64,000 nt of DNA from Amycolatopsis lexingtonensis (GCF_014873755.1 NZ_JADBEG010000001.1:1552501-1616500), one strand, 5' to 3'. Numbered from the stretch's first letter, positions 8,146-16,355 are shown. The notes: generated from the letters alone by a model not told the origin. Made by a program: numbers and translations.

Positions 8146-8156
8146 CCACATAGTGG
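8146..8156. promoter_or_regulatory. Candidate IclR operator before MFS gene (CCACATAGTGG)
   Basis: CCAC-ATA-GTGG is a near-perfect palindrome 22 bp before the MFS start codon. It has the same layout as CCACTATATGG at 6892-6902. A TTGACT hexamer at 8106-8111 could be the -35 of the promoter it would control. Confidence 0.4.
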
Positions 8157-8177
8157 CGAAGTCAAAGGAGACGACGG

Positions 8178-9572
8178 ATGGCCCACATCCCGGACACCGC
8201 GCCGGACACCGGCACGATCGCGGGCCGGCTCGACCGGCTGCCCATCACCCGCACCCATCGGCGGGCCACCGTCGCCGTCGGGCTCGGGCTGTTCTTCGAC
8301 TTCTACGAGGTCTTCCTGACCGGCGTGCTCAGCTCGGTGCTCGTCGAAGAGTTCAAGCTGACCAAGGCCGAACTGCCGCCGTTGCTCGCCTCGACCTTCG
8401 TCGGCATGTTCTTCGGCGCCCTGCTCCTCGGCCGGCTCGCCGACCGGTTCGGCCGGCGCGGCGCGTTCCTGCTGAACCTCGGGCTCTACTCGGCCTTCTC
8501 GCTGCTCGGCGCGTTCAGCGGCAGCGCGCTGATGCTGCTGGGCACGCGGTTCTTCGCGGGCATCGGCCTCGGCGCGGAGCCGCCGCTGGCCGACACCTAC
8601 CTGAGCGACCTGCTGCCCGCCCGCAAGCGCGGCCGCTTCATCGCCTGGGCCTACACGCTCGCCTTCTGCGGCTTCCCGGTCGTCGGCTTCCTCGCCCGCG
8701 GCCTCACCGAACACGAAGTCTTCGGCATCGCCGGCTGGCGCTGGCTGTTCGTGATCGGCGCGCTCGGCGCCGGCGCGGTCTTTCTGCTGCGCCGCGGCCT
8801 GCCCGAATCACCGCGCTGGCTGGACTCCGTCGGCCGCACCGAAGAGGCCGAGCACCTGGTCGCCGGCATGGAAGCCGAAGCGCGCGGCGCCACCGTCGAC
8901 ACGCCGGCCCCGCGTCGCGGCGAAACCCGCAAGCGCGCCGCCGCGCCGGTGCGCGAACTCTTCGCCCCCACCCTGCGGCGGCGGACCTGGATGATGGTCG
9001 TCTTCCACATCCTGCAGACCCTCGGATACTACGGCTTCGGCACGCTGGTCCCGCTCGTCCTCGCCGCCAAGGGGTACGCCGTCTCGCAGTCGCTGCTGTT
9101 CGCCGCGCTGACCTACCTCGGCTACCCGGTCGGTTCCGCGCTGTCGCTGCCGATCGTGGAACGCGTCGAGCGCAAGTACCTCGTGGTCGGCTCGGTGCTG
9201 GCGATGGCGGTATTCGGCATCGCGTTCGGCTACGCGGGCTCGATGGCGCTGATCCTCGTGTTCGGCTTCCTCTACACCGCGACCAGCAACCTGTTCTCGA
9301 ACGCCTTCCACATCTACCAGGCGGAAATCTTCCCGACGGCGTTGCGGTCGACGGCGTCCAGCGGCACCTACTCGCTTTCGCGCCTGGCCAGCGGCGCGAT
9401 GCCGTTCGTCCTGGTCCCGCTGCTGAACTCGCACGGCCCGACGACGCTCTTCCTCGTCGTCGCGGGCGCGCTCGTGGTGGTCGCGGTGGACATCGCCGTC
9501 CTCGGCCCGCGCACCACCGGCCGCCGGCTGGAGAACGTCAGCGGCGAAACGGCCGCGCAGCCGCTTCGATGA
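8178..9572 (+). CDS. MFS transporter, sugar/organic-acid importer type
   Basis: A 464-residue membrane protein with 12 predicted segments. MFS signatures include LFFDFYEVFLTG in segment 1, GRLADRFGRRGAFL in loop 2-3 and the loop 6-7 motif GLPESPRWLDSVGRTEEAE, which is typical of the sugar porter / aromatic-acid:H+ symporter groups. A strong AAAGGAG Shine-Dalgarno precedes the ATG. With the adjacent IclR regulator, CoA-transferase and lyase, it is probably the uptake system for the acid they degrade. The substrate is inferred only. Its end overlaps the convergent kinase gene by 35 bp. Confidence 0.85.
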   Translation: MAHIPDTAPDTGTIAGRLDRLPITRTHRRATVAVGLGLFFDFYEVFLTGVLSSVLVEEFKLTKAELPPLLASTFVGMFFGALLLGRLADRFGRRGAFLLNLGLYSAFSLLGAFSGSALMLLGTRFFAGIGLGAEPPLADTYLSDLLPARKRGRFIAWAYTLAFCGFPVVGFLARGLTEHEVFGIAGWRWLFVIGALGAGAVFLLRRGLPESPRWLDSVGRTEEAEHLVAGMEAEARGATVDTPAPRRGETRKRAAAPVRELFAPTLRRRTWMMVVFHILQTLGYYGFGTLVPLVLAAKGYAVSQSLLFAALTYLGYPVGSALSLPIVERVERKYLVVGSVLAMAVFGIAFGYAGSMALILVFGFLYTATSNLFSNAFHIYQAEIFPTALRSTASSGTYSLSRLASGAMPFVLVPLLNSHGPTTLFLVVAGALVVVAVDIAVLGPRTTGRRLENVSGETAAQPLR

Positions 9573-10056
9573 CGCCGGCCGCCGCGCCGGCCGGCTGCCG
9601 GGCGGTGTCGACGACGAGGCGGTCGCGCGTCCACGGCTCGTACTCGCGGTCCAGGATCTCCTGCCACGTCGGCGGCACCAGGCCGGGGATGCCGACGTCG
9701 CGGGTTTCCGCGCGGCGCCGGTGTTCCGCGGGGTCGGAGCAGACGATCTCGGCTTCGAGGACCCGGGCGCCGGCCCCGAGCCCGGCCTCGCGCCAGGCGT
9801 CCCGGGTCACGGCGAGCGGGTTCACGCATTCGGCGATCACGCTCACGCCGGTGCGGAGCAGGTCGGCCGCGACGTCCTGGGCGACCACGTAGCCGACCGG
9901 CCCCAGCGGTTGCGCCAACGACGAGGCGCGGACGATCGCCTGCTCGATCGTGTCGACGCGCAGGAACGCGAAACCGGTGCGGCGGGCCAGTTCCGCGGCG
10001 ACGGTCGTCTTGCCGCTCGCGGGCAGGCCGCCGACGACGATCAGCAGCGGGGGCAC
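9538..10056 (-). CDS. P-loop (AAA_33-type) small-molecule kinase
   Basis: A 172-residue soluble NTP-binding protein. The Walker A loop GGLPASGKTT lies at residues 9-18. This is followed by the adenylate-kinase-like segment RTGFAFLRVDTIEQAIV and a basic lid region (EHRRRAETRDVGIPG). The layout is that of small zeta-toxin/gluconate-kinase-like kinases whose acceptor is usually unknown. The start is a GTG. It is convergent with the MFS gene and ends inside its 3' end; no operon partner is visible. Its true substrate cannot be read from sequence. Confidence 0.75.
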   Translation of the reverse strand: MPPLLIVVGGLPASGKTTVAAELARRTGFAFLRVDTIEQAIVRASSLAQPLGPVGYVVAQDVAADLLRTGVSVIAECVNPLAVTRDAWREAGLGAGARVLEAEIVCSDPAEHRRRAETRDVGIPGLVPPTWQEILDREYEPWTRDRLVVDTARQPAGAAAGVIEAAARPFRR

Positions 10057-10078
10057 CCGGGCATGGTCGCACGCGTGC

Positions 10079-10696
10079 TCAAGAAGCGGCGCGTTTCCGC
10101 CCGACGAGGCTGCGCCGCAGGGTGGCGAGCGCCCGGTGCTGGGCCACGCGCACCGCGCCCGCGCTGGCGAGGCCGACCGCGGCGGCCGTTTCCTCCGCCG
10201 TCAGCCCGAGGATGATCCGCAGCACCAGGATTTCGCGCTGCCGCGGCGGGAGCGTGTCGAGCAGGCCGGACGACCAGTCGAGCGCGGCCGCGCGTTCGAC
10301 CTCTTCACCTGTCGGGTCGCCGCCGGTCCAGCGGTCGGCGGGCGGCTCGGCGACCGGGCTCGTGCGGTCGCGTGCCCGGCGGCGGTGGAAGTCCGAAACC
10401 TTGTGCGAGGCGATGCCGAAGACGAACGCCAGGAAGCCGTCGGCCTCGTAGCGGTAGCCGGGCAGCGCGTTGACGATCGCGAGGAGCACGTCCTGCGCGC
10501 AGTCCTCGGCGTCGGACGAACCGTCCTGCCAGGTGCGGAGCCGGCCGAGGCAGTAGCGGAACACCGGCGGCCGCAGGACGTGCAGCAGTCCGGCCACCGC
10601 GGCGTGGTCGCCGCGGATGGCCGACCGGACGAGGGCCGGGTCGAGGGTGAACGTGGCCGAGGGAGCGGAGGCGCCCTCGGCGGAGTGCGGCGACAT
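10079..10696 (-). CDS. ECF-type sigma factor, SigD/ShbA-like
   Basis: A 205-residue sigma-70 family protein. Region 2 (about residues 20-95) contains DAEDCAQDVLLAIVNALPGY and the -10 binding part GFLAFVFGIASHKVSDFHRRR. Region 4 (about 140-195) contains LPPRQREILVLRIILGLTAEE followed by AVRVAQHRALATLRRSL. The AVRVAQHRAL signature is shared with mycobacterial SigD and streptomycete ShbA, the latter controlling the housekeeping sigma gene. No anti-sigma gene is adjacent. The ATG at 10696 follows GGTGAGG; a GTG seven codons earlier is the alternative. It is divergent from the PNPOx-fold gene. Confidence 0.82.
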   Translation of the reverse strand: MSPHSAEGASAPSATFTLDPALVRSAIRGDHAAVAGLLHVLRPPVFRYCLGRLRTWQDGSSDAEDCAQDVLLAIVNALPGYRYEADGFLAFVFGIASHKVSDFHRRRARDRTSPVAEPPADRWTGGDPTGEEVERAAALDWSSGLLDTLPPRQREILVLRIILGLTAEETAAAVGLASAGAVRVAQHRALATLRRSLVGRKRAAS

Positions 10697-10852
10697 CGGC
10701 CTCACCCTTTCCCACACTCGCCGTCGCGGATGATCACGACGCTAAGTCACGCACCGTGGCCGCCACACCGGTCGGGAGGCCGCTGCGGCCCGGGTCTTCC
10801 GGCCCTGGTGCGCACCGCCGCGGTGTGCCGCCGGTGCCGCGCGGCGGTGGCC

Positions 10853-10866
10853 GGGCCGAACGGCCC
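10853..10866. promoter_or_regulatory. Palindrome GGGCCGAACGGCCC, DevR-box-like
   Basis: A perfect 6-2-6 palindrome 67 bp before the PNPOx-fold gene. It resembles the GGG(A/C)C-N-rich-GGCCC boxes recognised by DosR/DevR-type regulators in actinomycetes. A NarL-type response regulator gene lies 2 kb downstream. Recognition is inferred. Confidence 0.45.
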
Positions 10867-10933
10867 TATCGGGTTACAAGGGGAACCGATCACGCTGGTG
10901 GCCGGGTATTCACAGGAGAAACACAGGGACGCG

Positions 10934-11332
10934 ATGGTGGACGACGTGGGCTTCGGGCTCCTGCTGGACCGGCAGCAATGCCTGGCGCTGCTGCGGACGG
11001 CGAGCCTCGGCCGGGTGGTTTTCACCCACCGGGCGATGCCGGCGGTCCGCCCGGTCCGCTTCACCGTCGTCGACGACGCCGTGGTGTTCGCCGTTCCGGC
11101 CTCCAGTCCCCTCTACGCGGGCGCGCGCGACGCCGTCGTCGCGTTCGAAGCCGACGAATACGCCGACGACCTCGGCGCCGGCTGGTACGTCAGCCTGCTC
11201 GGCCGGGCCACCGAGTCCGGCGCGGTCGACCTCGCCTGCTCGTGTCCCTGCCCGCTCCCGGCCGGGCACCGGTACCTGCGCATCCCCGCCGAATCGATCA
11301 GCGGGCACCGGCTCGCCTGCCACGCCCAGTAA
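10934..11332 (+). CDS. Pyridoxamine 5'-phosphate oxidase-fold protein
   Basis: A 132-residue split-barrel flavin/cofactor-binding protein of the PNPOx-like superfamily. It starts LLDRQQCLALLRTASLGRVVF, continues with the strand PAVRPVRFTVVDDAVVFAV and has a conserved later strand GWYVSLLGRATE. Such small proteins are commonly found with DosR/DevR-type hypoxia regulons, where their substrate is unknown. The ATG at 10934 is chosen because homologues start close to this point; the ribosome-binding site is weak. It stands upstream of a sensor kinase and response regulator on the same strand, separated by 131 bp. Confidence 0.75.
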   Translation: MVDDVGFGLLLDRQQCLALLRTASLGRVVFTHRAMPAVRPVRFTVVDDAVVFAVPASSPLYAGARDAVVAFEADEYADDLGAGWYVSLLGRATESGAVDLACSCPCPLPAGHRYLRIPAESISGHRLACHAQ

Positions 11333-11463
11333 CGAACCCGCTCCGCCGACCGACCCACCGGATGGACGAACCGGATTGGGCCGACGCGGGCAGTCTTCTG
11401 TGGCACCCTTGACGGCCCGGGAGTAGCCCGGGATTCGGGCGGAGCCAGCGGGGACGACGGGTA

Positions 11464-12978
11464 GTGACGGACGAGATCAGCATGCCGGCGATCCTCGCGG
11501 CCGTGGGCGGCATCGCCCGCGAGCTCGAGCTGCCGTCGCTGCTGGAACGCGCGGTCGCGACCACGTGCGAGCTGGTGGGAGCCCCGCGCGGCCGCCTGGA
11601 GCTGCCGGAAAACGGCGTCGCCCGCTACGGCGGCGAGCCCGGCGCCGGCGCGGTCGAGGTGCCCGTGCGCGCGGGTTCGCGGGTGTTCGGGACCCTCCTC
11701 GTCGAACCCGGGAACGGCGGTTTCACCCGGCGTGAACGGGAAGTGCTGGGCGCGCTCGCCGCGGCGACCGGGATGGCCGTCGAAAAGGCGTTGCTCGTCG
11801 ACCAGATGCGCCGCCGCGAACGCTGGCTCGAGGCCTCCTACGACGTCACCGGCGCCCTGCTCGCGTCGCAGGACCTGCGCGCCACGCTCAGGCTGATCGC
11901 CGAACGCGCCCGCGTCGTCGCCGGTGGCACCGCGGGCGCGATCGCGCGCCCGGCCGGGCCGGGACGGCTGGTGTTCGACGTCGTCGAGCCGCCGGGGGAG
12001 GACGCCGACCGGCTGATCGGCCTGACTGTGCCCACCGAGGGCACCGCCACCGGCGTCGCGTTCGCCACCCGCCGCCCGGTCGTGGTGCGCGACTACGGCG
12101 AGCACGTCCAGGAACAGCAGCGCGACCGCGCCGGGCCGATGCCGGCGATGATCAAGGACCTCGACTCGGCCATCTCGGTGCCGCTGCTCGTCGGCGAGGA
12201 CACGCTCGGGGTGCTGGTGGTCGCGAAGTTCCGCGACAAGTCGCCGTTCACCGACTCCGACGTCCAGCTGGCCGAGACCTTCGCCGGGCACGCCGCGCTC
12301 GCCGTCGAGTTCTCCCGCGCGCAGGAGGCGCGCCAGCAGCTGGCGGTGTTCGAAGACCGCGACCGGATCGCCCGCGACCTGCACGACCTGGTGATCCAGC
12401 GGCTGTTCGCGACCGGCCTCGGCCTCGAAGGCGTGAGCAGGCTGATCGCCGACCCGGTGGTCGCCGCGCGCGTGGCCGGGTTCGCCCAGGACCTCGACGG
12501 CACGATCCGCGAGATCCGCAACAGCATCTTTTCGCTGCAGGCGCCCGCGCAGGCGCACGGCAGCCTCCGCGCGGAGCTGCTCCGGGTCGCCGTGGACGCC
12601 CGCGACACACTGGGGTTCGAGCCGCGCGTCGGGTTCGACGGGCCGCTGGACGCCGCGGTGCCGGACGCCGTCCGCTCGGACCTGATCGCGTCGCTGCGCG
12701 AAGCCCTGACGAACGTCGCCCGGCACGCCGGGGCGACGTCGTCGTCGGTCGACGTCACCGTGGACGGGCTGGGCCGGCGGCTGACGCTGGCCGTGCGCGA
12801 CGACGGGACGGGACCGCCGCCGGAGACCGGCCGGGTCAGCGGGCTCGCCAACCTGGCCGCGCGCGCGGCCCGGTGGGGCGGGACGTGCGCGCTGGTCGCC
12901 GCCGACGGGGGCGGTGCCCGGCTGGAATGGACCGCCGAGCTGCCGGCGCGGGCCGGCGAGCAGGGGAGTGGACGATGA
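11464..12978 (+). CDS. GAF-domain sensor histidine kinase (DevS-like, no heme His)
   Basis: A 504-residue cytosolic NarL-type sensor kinase. It has an N-terminal, unusually short GAF-like domain (about 8-112), a second GAF domain (about 133-285), the HisKA_3 dimerisation helix with phospho-acceptor His307 in DRIARDLHDLVIQRLF, and a HATPase domain (about 400-498) with DDGTGPP and GLANLAARAARWGG. The overall order matches DevS/DosT. However, the first histidine in the chain is at residue 214, so the heme-ligating histidine of the DevS first GAF is absent. The start is GTG. It overlaps the response regulator by 4 bp (ATGA). Confidence 0.88.
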   Translation: MTDEISMPAILAAVGGIARELELPSLLERAVATTCELVGAPRGRLELPENGVARYGGEPGAGAVEVPVRAGSRVFGTLLVEPGNGGFTRREREVLGALAAATGMAVEKALLVDQMRRRERWLEASYDVTGALLASQDLRATLRLIAERARVVAGGTAGAIARPAGPGRLVFDVVEPPGEDADRLIGLTVPTEGTATGVAFATRRPVVVRDYGEHVQEQQRDRAGPMPAMIKDLDSAISVPLLVGEDTLGVLVVAKFRDKSPFTDSDVQLAETFAGHAALAVEFSRAQEARQQLAVFEDRDRIARDLHDLVIQRLFATGLGLEGVSRLIADPVVAARVAGFAQDLDGTIREIRNSIFSLQAPAQAHGSLRAELLRVAVDARDTLGFEPRVGFDGPLDAAVPDAVRSDLIASLREALTNVARHAGATSSSVDVTVDGLGRRLTLAVRDDGTGPPPETGRVSGLANLAARAARWGGTCALVAADGGGARLEWTAELPARAGEQGSGR

Positions 12979-13634
12979 CGATCTCGGTGTTCCTGCTCGA
13001 CGACCACGAGCTGGTCCGGACCGGGCTGAAGACCGTCTTCGAGGCCGAAGCGGACATCGAAGTGGTCGGCGAGGCCGCGACGGCGGCCGAGGCGCTGGTG
13101 CGGATCCCGCAGGCGAGCCCGGACGTCGCGATCCTCGACGTCCGGCTGCCGGACGGTCAGGGCGTCGAGGTGTGCCGCGAGATCCGCTCCACTGTGGAGC
13201 CGCCGCCCGCGTGCCTGATGCTGACGTCCTATTCGGACGACGACGCGCTGTTCGGCGCGATCATGGCGGGCGCGGCGGGCTACATGCTGAAGCAGGTCTC
13301 CGGCCGGTCCCTGATCGACGCCGTCCGCACGGTCGCCGGCGGTGGGTCGCTGCTGGACGCCACGCTCACCGCGTCGGTGATGAACAAGCTGCGCGGGGAG
13401 AACGTCGCCACCGCGGACCCGCGCTACGAGCAGCTGAGCCCGCAGGAGCGCCGGGTGCTCGACCTGGTCGCGGAGGGCCTCACCAACCGCCAGATCGCCG
13501 AACGGCTGTTCCTGGCCGAGAAGACGGTGAAGAACTACGTTTCGTCGGTGCTGCACAAACTCGGCGTCGAACGGCGCACGTCGGCGGCGGTCTACATGTC
13601 CCAGCGGCGCGCCGGTCCGGAACGATCGGGCTGA
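12975..13634 (+). CDS. NarL/DevR-type response regulator
   Basis: A 219-residue two-component regulator. The receiver domain (about 3-120) has the acidic pair DDHE at 9-12, phospho-acceptor Asp55 in ILDVRLPDG, Thr/Ser in MLTSYSDD, and Lys in YMLKQV. The LuxR helix-turn-helix (about 150-210) has LSPQERRVLDLVAEGLTNRQ and KTVKNYVSSVLHKLGVERRT, close to DevR/DosR. It begins with ATG inside the kinase stop (ATGA), so kinase and regulator are translationally coupled. A DevR-box-like palindrome is present at 10853. Confidence 0.9.
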   Translation: MTISVFLLDDHELVRTGLKTVFEAEADIEVVGEAATAAEALVRIPQASPDVAILDVRLPDGQGVEVCREIRSTVEPPPACLMLTSYSDDDALFGAIMAGAAGYMLKQVSGRSLIDAVRTVAGGGSLLDATLTASVMNKLRGENVATADPRYEQLSPQERRVLDLVAEGLTNRQIAERLFLAEKTVKNYVSSVLHKLGVERRTSAAVYMSQRRAGPERSG

Positions 13635-13744
13635 ATCCGCGACCGATCGGACGAAACCCGTGGGGCGTTCGACGTATCCGGCGGCCGATGCGGTACACCT
13701 GTCGGGGGAACGCACGGATCGGGGTGCGCGGTGGAGGGGACGAC

Positions 13745-14182
13745 ATGTCGGGGTTGTCGAGCGGGGACTACGTCACGCAGCAGATCCGGGCACTCGCGCA
13801 AGCGGTGCGCCGGGAAGGGGCCGGAGGGGTCGGCACGCGCAGCTTCCAGCTGGCGGAGCACCTGGCGGCGGAGGGCGGTGTGCACCGCGGCGACATCATG
13901 ACGGCGACGGCGACGCTGCTGGCCATGACGGCCTGGTGCGACGGCGAAGTCGAAGCGGCCCGCAGATTCGCGGAGCGGGCCGGGGAGAACGAGGACGATT
14001 CGCGGGAGCTGGTGACCCACCTGCTGCGGCTGGAGGCCGGCGCGGACCAGGGCTGGCTGCCGCAGGAGCAGGTGGAAGCGCTGCTCGAATACGCGCGCAA
14101 GGCTCGCCGCGGTGACCTGGTGCTGCGGGTGCGGGCGATCGCGGGCGCGTCGCGCGGCGGGCGGCACCGGCGCGCGGACTAG
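13745..14182 (+). CDS. Hypothetical helical protein downstream of response regulator
   Basis: A 145-residue soluble protein with a strong Shine-Dalgarno (GGAGGGGA) before the ATG. It is predicted almost wholly helical and rich in Ala, Arg, Glu and Gly, with a basic C-terminus (RGGRHRRAD). It has no signal peptide, no cysteines apart from one near the middle (AWCDGEVEAARRF), and no motif I recognise. It lies 110 bp after the response regulator on the same strand and could be part of its regulon. No function is assigned. Confidence 0.65.
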   Translation: MSGLSSGDYVTQQIRALAQAVRREGAGGVGTRSFQLAEHLAAEGGVHRGDIMTATATLLAMTAWCDGEVEAARRFAERAGENEDDSRELVTHLLRLEAGADQGWLPQEQVEALLEYARKARRGDLVLRVRAIAGASRGGRHRRAD

Positions 14183-14198
14183 GCCGGGCGGGTGCCCG

Positions 14199-14807
14199 TC
14201 ACCCGCTCACGCCGGTCAGCGCGAAGAACTCCTGCCGCGTCTTGGGTTCCTCGCGCAGCAGGCCGTGCAGCGACGAGGTGACGGTCAGCGCGCCGGTCGC
14301 CCGGACCCCGCGCAGCGACATGCACAGGTGCTCGGCCTCGATCACCACGCCGACACCCTTCGGCGCGAGGTGCTCCTGCAGCCAGTCCGCGACCTGCTTG
14401 GTCAGCCGCTCCTGCACCTGCAGGTCGCGCGCGAACAGCTCGACGACGCGGGCGAGCTTCGACAGGCCGAGGATCCGGTCGCCGGGGAGGTAGCCGACGT
14501 GCGCGACGCCGCGGAAGGGCAGCATGTGGTGCTCGCACAGCGACTGCACCGGGATGCTCTTGGCCAGCACGAGCTCGTCGTAGCCCTCGTCGTTGGGGAA
14601 GGTCGTCAGCTGGAAGTCGCGCGGCCGCAGCATTTCCGCGTAGGCGTGGGCGACCCGGCGCGGCGTGTCGCCGAGGTGCTCGGACGTCGGGTCCTTGCCG
14701 AGCGCCCGCAGCAGGTCGGCGACCGCGCGCTCCGCCGCGTGCAGGTCGACGGCGTCGCGGTCGTGGACGACACCGAGGTGCCGCAGCGGAACGGGTTCGA
14801 CGCTCAC
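14199..14807 (-). CDS. folE: GTP cyclohydrolase I
   Basis: A 202-residue enzyme converting GTP to 7,8-dihydroneopterin triphosphate, the first step of tetrahydrofolate and pterin synthesis. The zinc ligands are all present: Cys91 and His94 in LCEHHMLPF and Cys162 in EHLCMSLRGV. The Q/E/G-rich core (SKLARVVELFARDLQVQERL) is typical. The GTG start at 14807 lies 7 bp after a perfect AGGAGG. It is not next to ftsH/folP/folB/folK, the usual actinobacterial folE location. Instead it is divergent from a cysteine-containing HTH regulator, so it may be a conditionally expressed second folE. Confidence 0.93.
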   Translation of the reverse strand: MSVEPVPLRHLGVVHDRDAVDLHAAERAVADLLRALGKDPTSEHLGDTPRRVAHAYAEMLRPRDFQLTTFPNDEGYDELVLAKSIPVQSLCEHHMLPFRGVAHVGYLPGDRILGLSKLARVVELFARDLQVQERLTKQVADWLQEHLAPKGVGVVIEAEHLCMSLRGVRATGALTVTSSLHGLLREEPKTRQEFFALTGVSG

Positions 14808-14819
14808 GGGCGTGCCTCC

Positions 14820-14888
14820 TTCTAAAAGCAAGTCGAGGCGACGTTAGAAGCTCGTCCCGCTTTTCGTCAACCGTTTTGTGTTTTAGAA
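14820..14888. promoter_or_regulatory. TTCTAAAA ... TTTTAGAA inverted sites
   Basis: TTCTAAAA at 14820-14827 and its exact reverse complement TTTTAGAA at 14881-14888 flank the folE/regulator divergent promoter region, one near each start codon. AT-rich octamers are conspicuous in this GC-rich DNA. They are good candidates for operators of the adjacent HTH protein. Confidence 0.5.
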
Positions 14889-14895
14889 TGCGGTG

Positions 14896-15552
14896 ATGCA
14901 CGAACCCCAGGCCGGCGCGCTGGCCGCGGTCGCGGCGCTCGACGAGCCGACCCGGCGCCGGCTGTACTCCTACGTCGTCCGCCAGCCGGTCCCGGTGAGC
15001 CGCGACGACGTCGCCGCCGCCCTCAGCGTGCCTCGCGCGACCGTCGCGTTCCACCTCGACCGCCTGGTGGACGAACAGCTGCTGGCGGTCGGCCACGAAC
15101 GCCGCACCGGCCGCACCGGCCCGGGCGCCGGACGGCCCGCGAAGCTGTACCGGCGGTCCGACCGGCAGGTGAGCGTCTCCCTGCCGGAGCGGCAATACGA
15201 ACTGGCCGGTCAGCTGCTCGCCACGGCCGTCGAGGAAGCTGACGAGACCGGCGGCTCGGCCCGCGAGATCCTCCTCCGGCGGGCCCGGGAGCGCGGCGTG
15301 GAACTGGCCGGAGGCGCCCCGGACATCCTGGGCACGCTGGAAGAACACGGCTTCGAACCGCGCGCCGACGGCGATCAGGTGCTGCTGGGCAACTGCCCGT
15401 TCCACCAGCTGGCCCGGACGCACCAGCGGCTGGTCTGCGAGATGAACCTCGGGTTGGTCGAGGGCATGCTGGCCGGGGCGGGGGACCGGGGCCTGCGCGC
15501 GCGGCTGGAACCTGGGCCGGGGCTCTGCTGCGTGCGGCTCGGGCCGGCTTAG
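14896..15552 (+). CDS. HTH regulator with C-terminal Cys cluster (possible Fe-S sensor)
   Basis: A 218-residue ArsR-like winged-helix protein. The N-terminal DNA-binding domain spans about 8-90 (LDEPTRRRLYSYVV, then SRDDVAAALSVPRATVAFHLDRL with the last part as recognition helix). The C-terminal part carries Cys167, Cys181, Cys211 and Cys212 in GNCPFHQLARTH, RLVCEMNLGLVEG and GLCCVRL. Similar cysteine spacing is known from SufR-type iron-sulfur regulators. It starts at ATG 14896 (GTG at 14893 is adjacent), is divergent from folE, and overlaps the convergent TauE/SafE gene by 4 bp. Binding of a cluster is inferred. Confidence 0.8.
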   Translation: MHEPQAGALAAVAALDEPTRRRLYSYVVRQPVPVSRDDVAAALSVPRATVAFHLDRLVDEQLLAVGHERRTGRTGPGAGRPAKLYRRSDRQVSVSLPERQYELAGQLLATAVEEADETGGSAREILLRRARERGVELAGGAPDILGTLEEHGFEPRADGDQVLLGNCPFHQLARTHQRLVCEMNLGLVEGMLAGAGDRGLRARLEPGPGLCCVRLGPA

Positions 15553-16307
15553 CGCGGGAGGACGAAGAGGATCGCGCCGAAGCCGACGAGCGCGACCGAG
15601 GCGATTCGGTGCAGGTGCCGGGCGGGGAGGCGGCGCGCGAGTCGCGCACCGAGCAGCACGCCGGCCGCGGCCAGGACGCCGAGGAGGCTGCCGAGTCCGA
15701 AGTGGACGGAGTCGTGCGCGGCGTAGCCGAGCGTGGCGAAGCCGACGAGCGGAAGCTGAACAAGCTGCCCGGCGGCGACGGTGGTCAGCGCGGGCACGCC
15801 GAGGGCGAGCAGGACGGGAACGAGGAGCACGGGCCCGCCGGTGCCGGTGAGTGCTGATCCGAAGCCAACGAAGACCCCGACGGCGACGGCCGCGGCCGGG
15901 GACAGGTCATGGCGCCCGCCGGGCATCGACCCGGGCTCGGCCGAAACGTCGCGCCGCCCGCGCGGCCACAAGTTGAAAGCTCCTGACCCAGCCGTGAGCG
16001 TCGCCAGCACCAGCCACAACACCGTCGCCGGGACCGCGCCGTTCGCCAGTGCTCCCGCGGCCGCCGCCGGGGCTGCGCCCAGCGTCAGCCAGCCGCCGAA
16101 GCGCCAGGGCATCGCCCGGGTGCGGGCATAGGCCGCCGTGCCCGCGATCCCCGTGAACAGGAAGCACCAGCTGCTGGTGCCCGCCGCCGCGTGGATGTCG
16201 AGGCCGGTCAGCCACGTGAGCGCCGGGGGCAGCAGGACCCCGCCGATGCCGACGACCCCGATGCAGATCCCCACCGGGACCGCGAAGAGCAGGACGGCGA
16301 TGCCCAC
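15549..16307 (-). CDS. TauE/SafE family membrane permease
   Basis: A 252-residue membrane protein with about 8 hydrophobic segments. The two half-repeats typical of the TauE/SafE (sulfite exporter/anion permease) family are present: GIGGVLLPPALTWLTG near the N-terminus and GFGSALTGTGGPVLLVPVLL in the middle. These glycine-rich re-entrant motifs define the family. The exported or imported anion (sulfite, sulfonate or other organosulfur) cannot be told. It is convergent with the HTH regulator and overlaps it by 4 bp. Confidence 0.85.
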   Translation of the reverse strand: MGIAVLLFAVPVGICIGVVGIGGVLLPPALTWLTGLDIHAAAGTSSWCFLFTGIAGTAAYARTRAMPWRFGGWLTLGAAPAAAAGALANGAVPATVLWLVLATLTAGSGAFNLWPRGRRDVSAEPGSMPGGRHDLSPAAAVAVGVFVGFGSALTGTGGPVLLVPVLLALGVPALTTVAAGQLVQLPLVGFATLGYAAHDSVHFGLGSLLGVLAAAGVLLGARLARRLPARHLHRIASVALVGFGAILFVLPR

Positions 16308-16355
16308 CGGCCGACCGTAGCCGCACCCCGGGGCCGGGGCACGGCGAACAGCCGG

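Noticed and set aside
14843..14850. Third partial TTAGAAG copy between the folE operator-like sites
   Set aside because: Only a 6-7 base match without its complement; too short to call an operator by itself.
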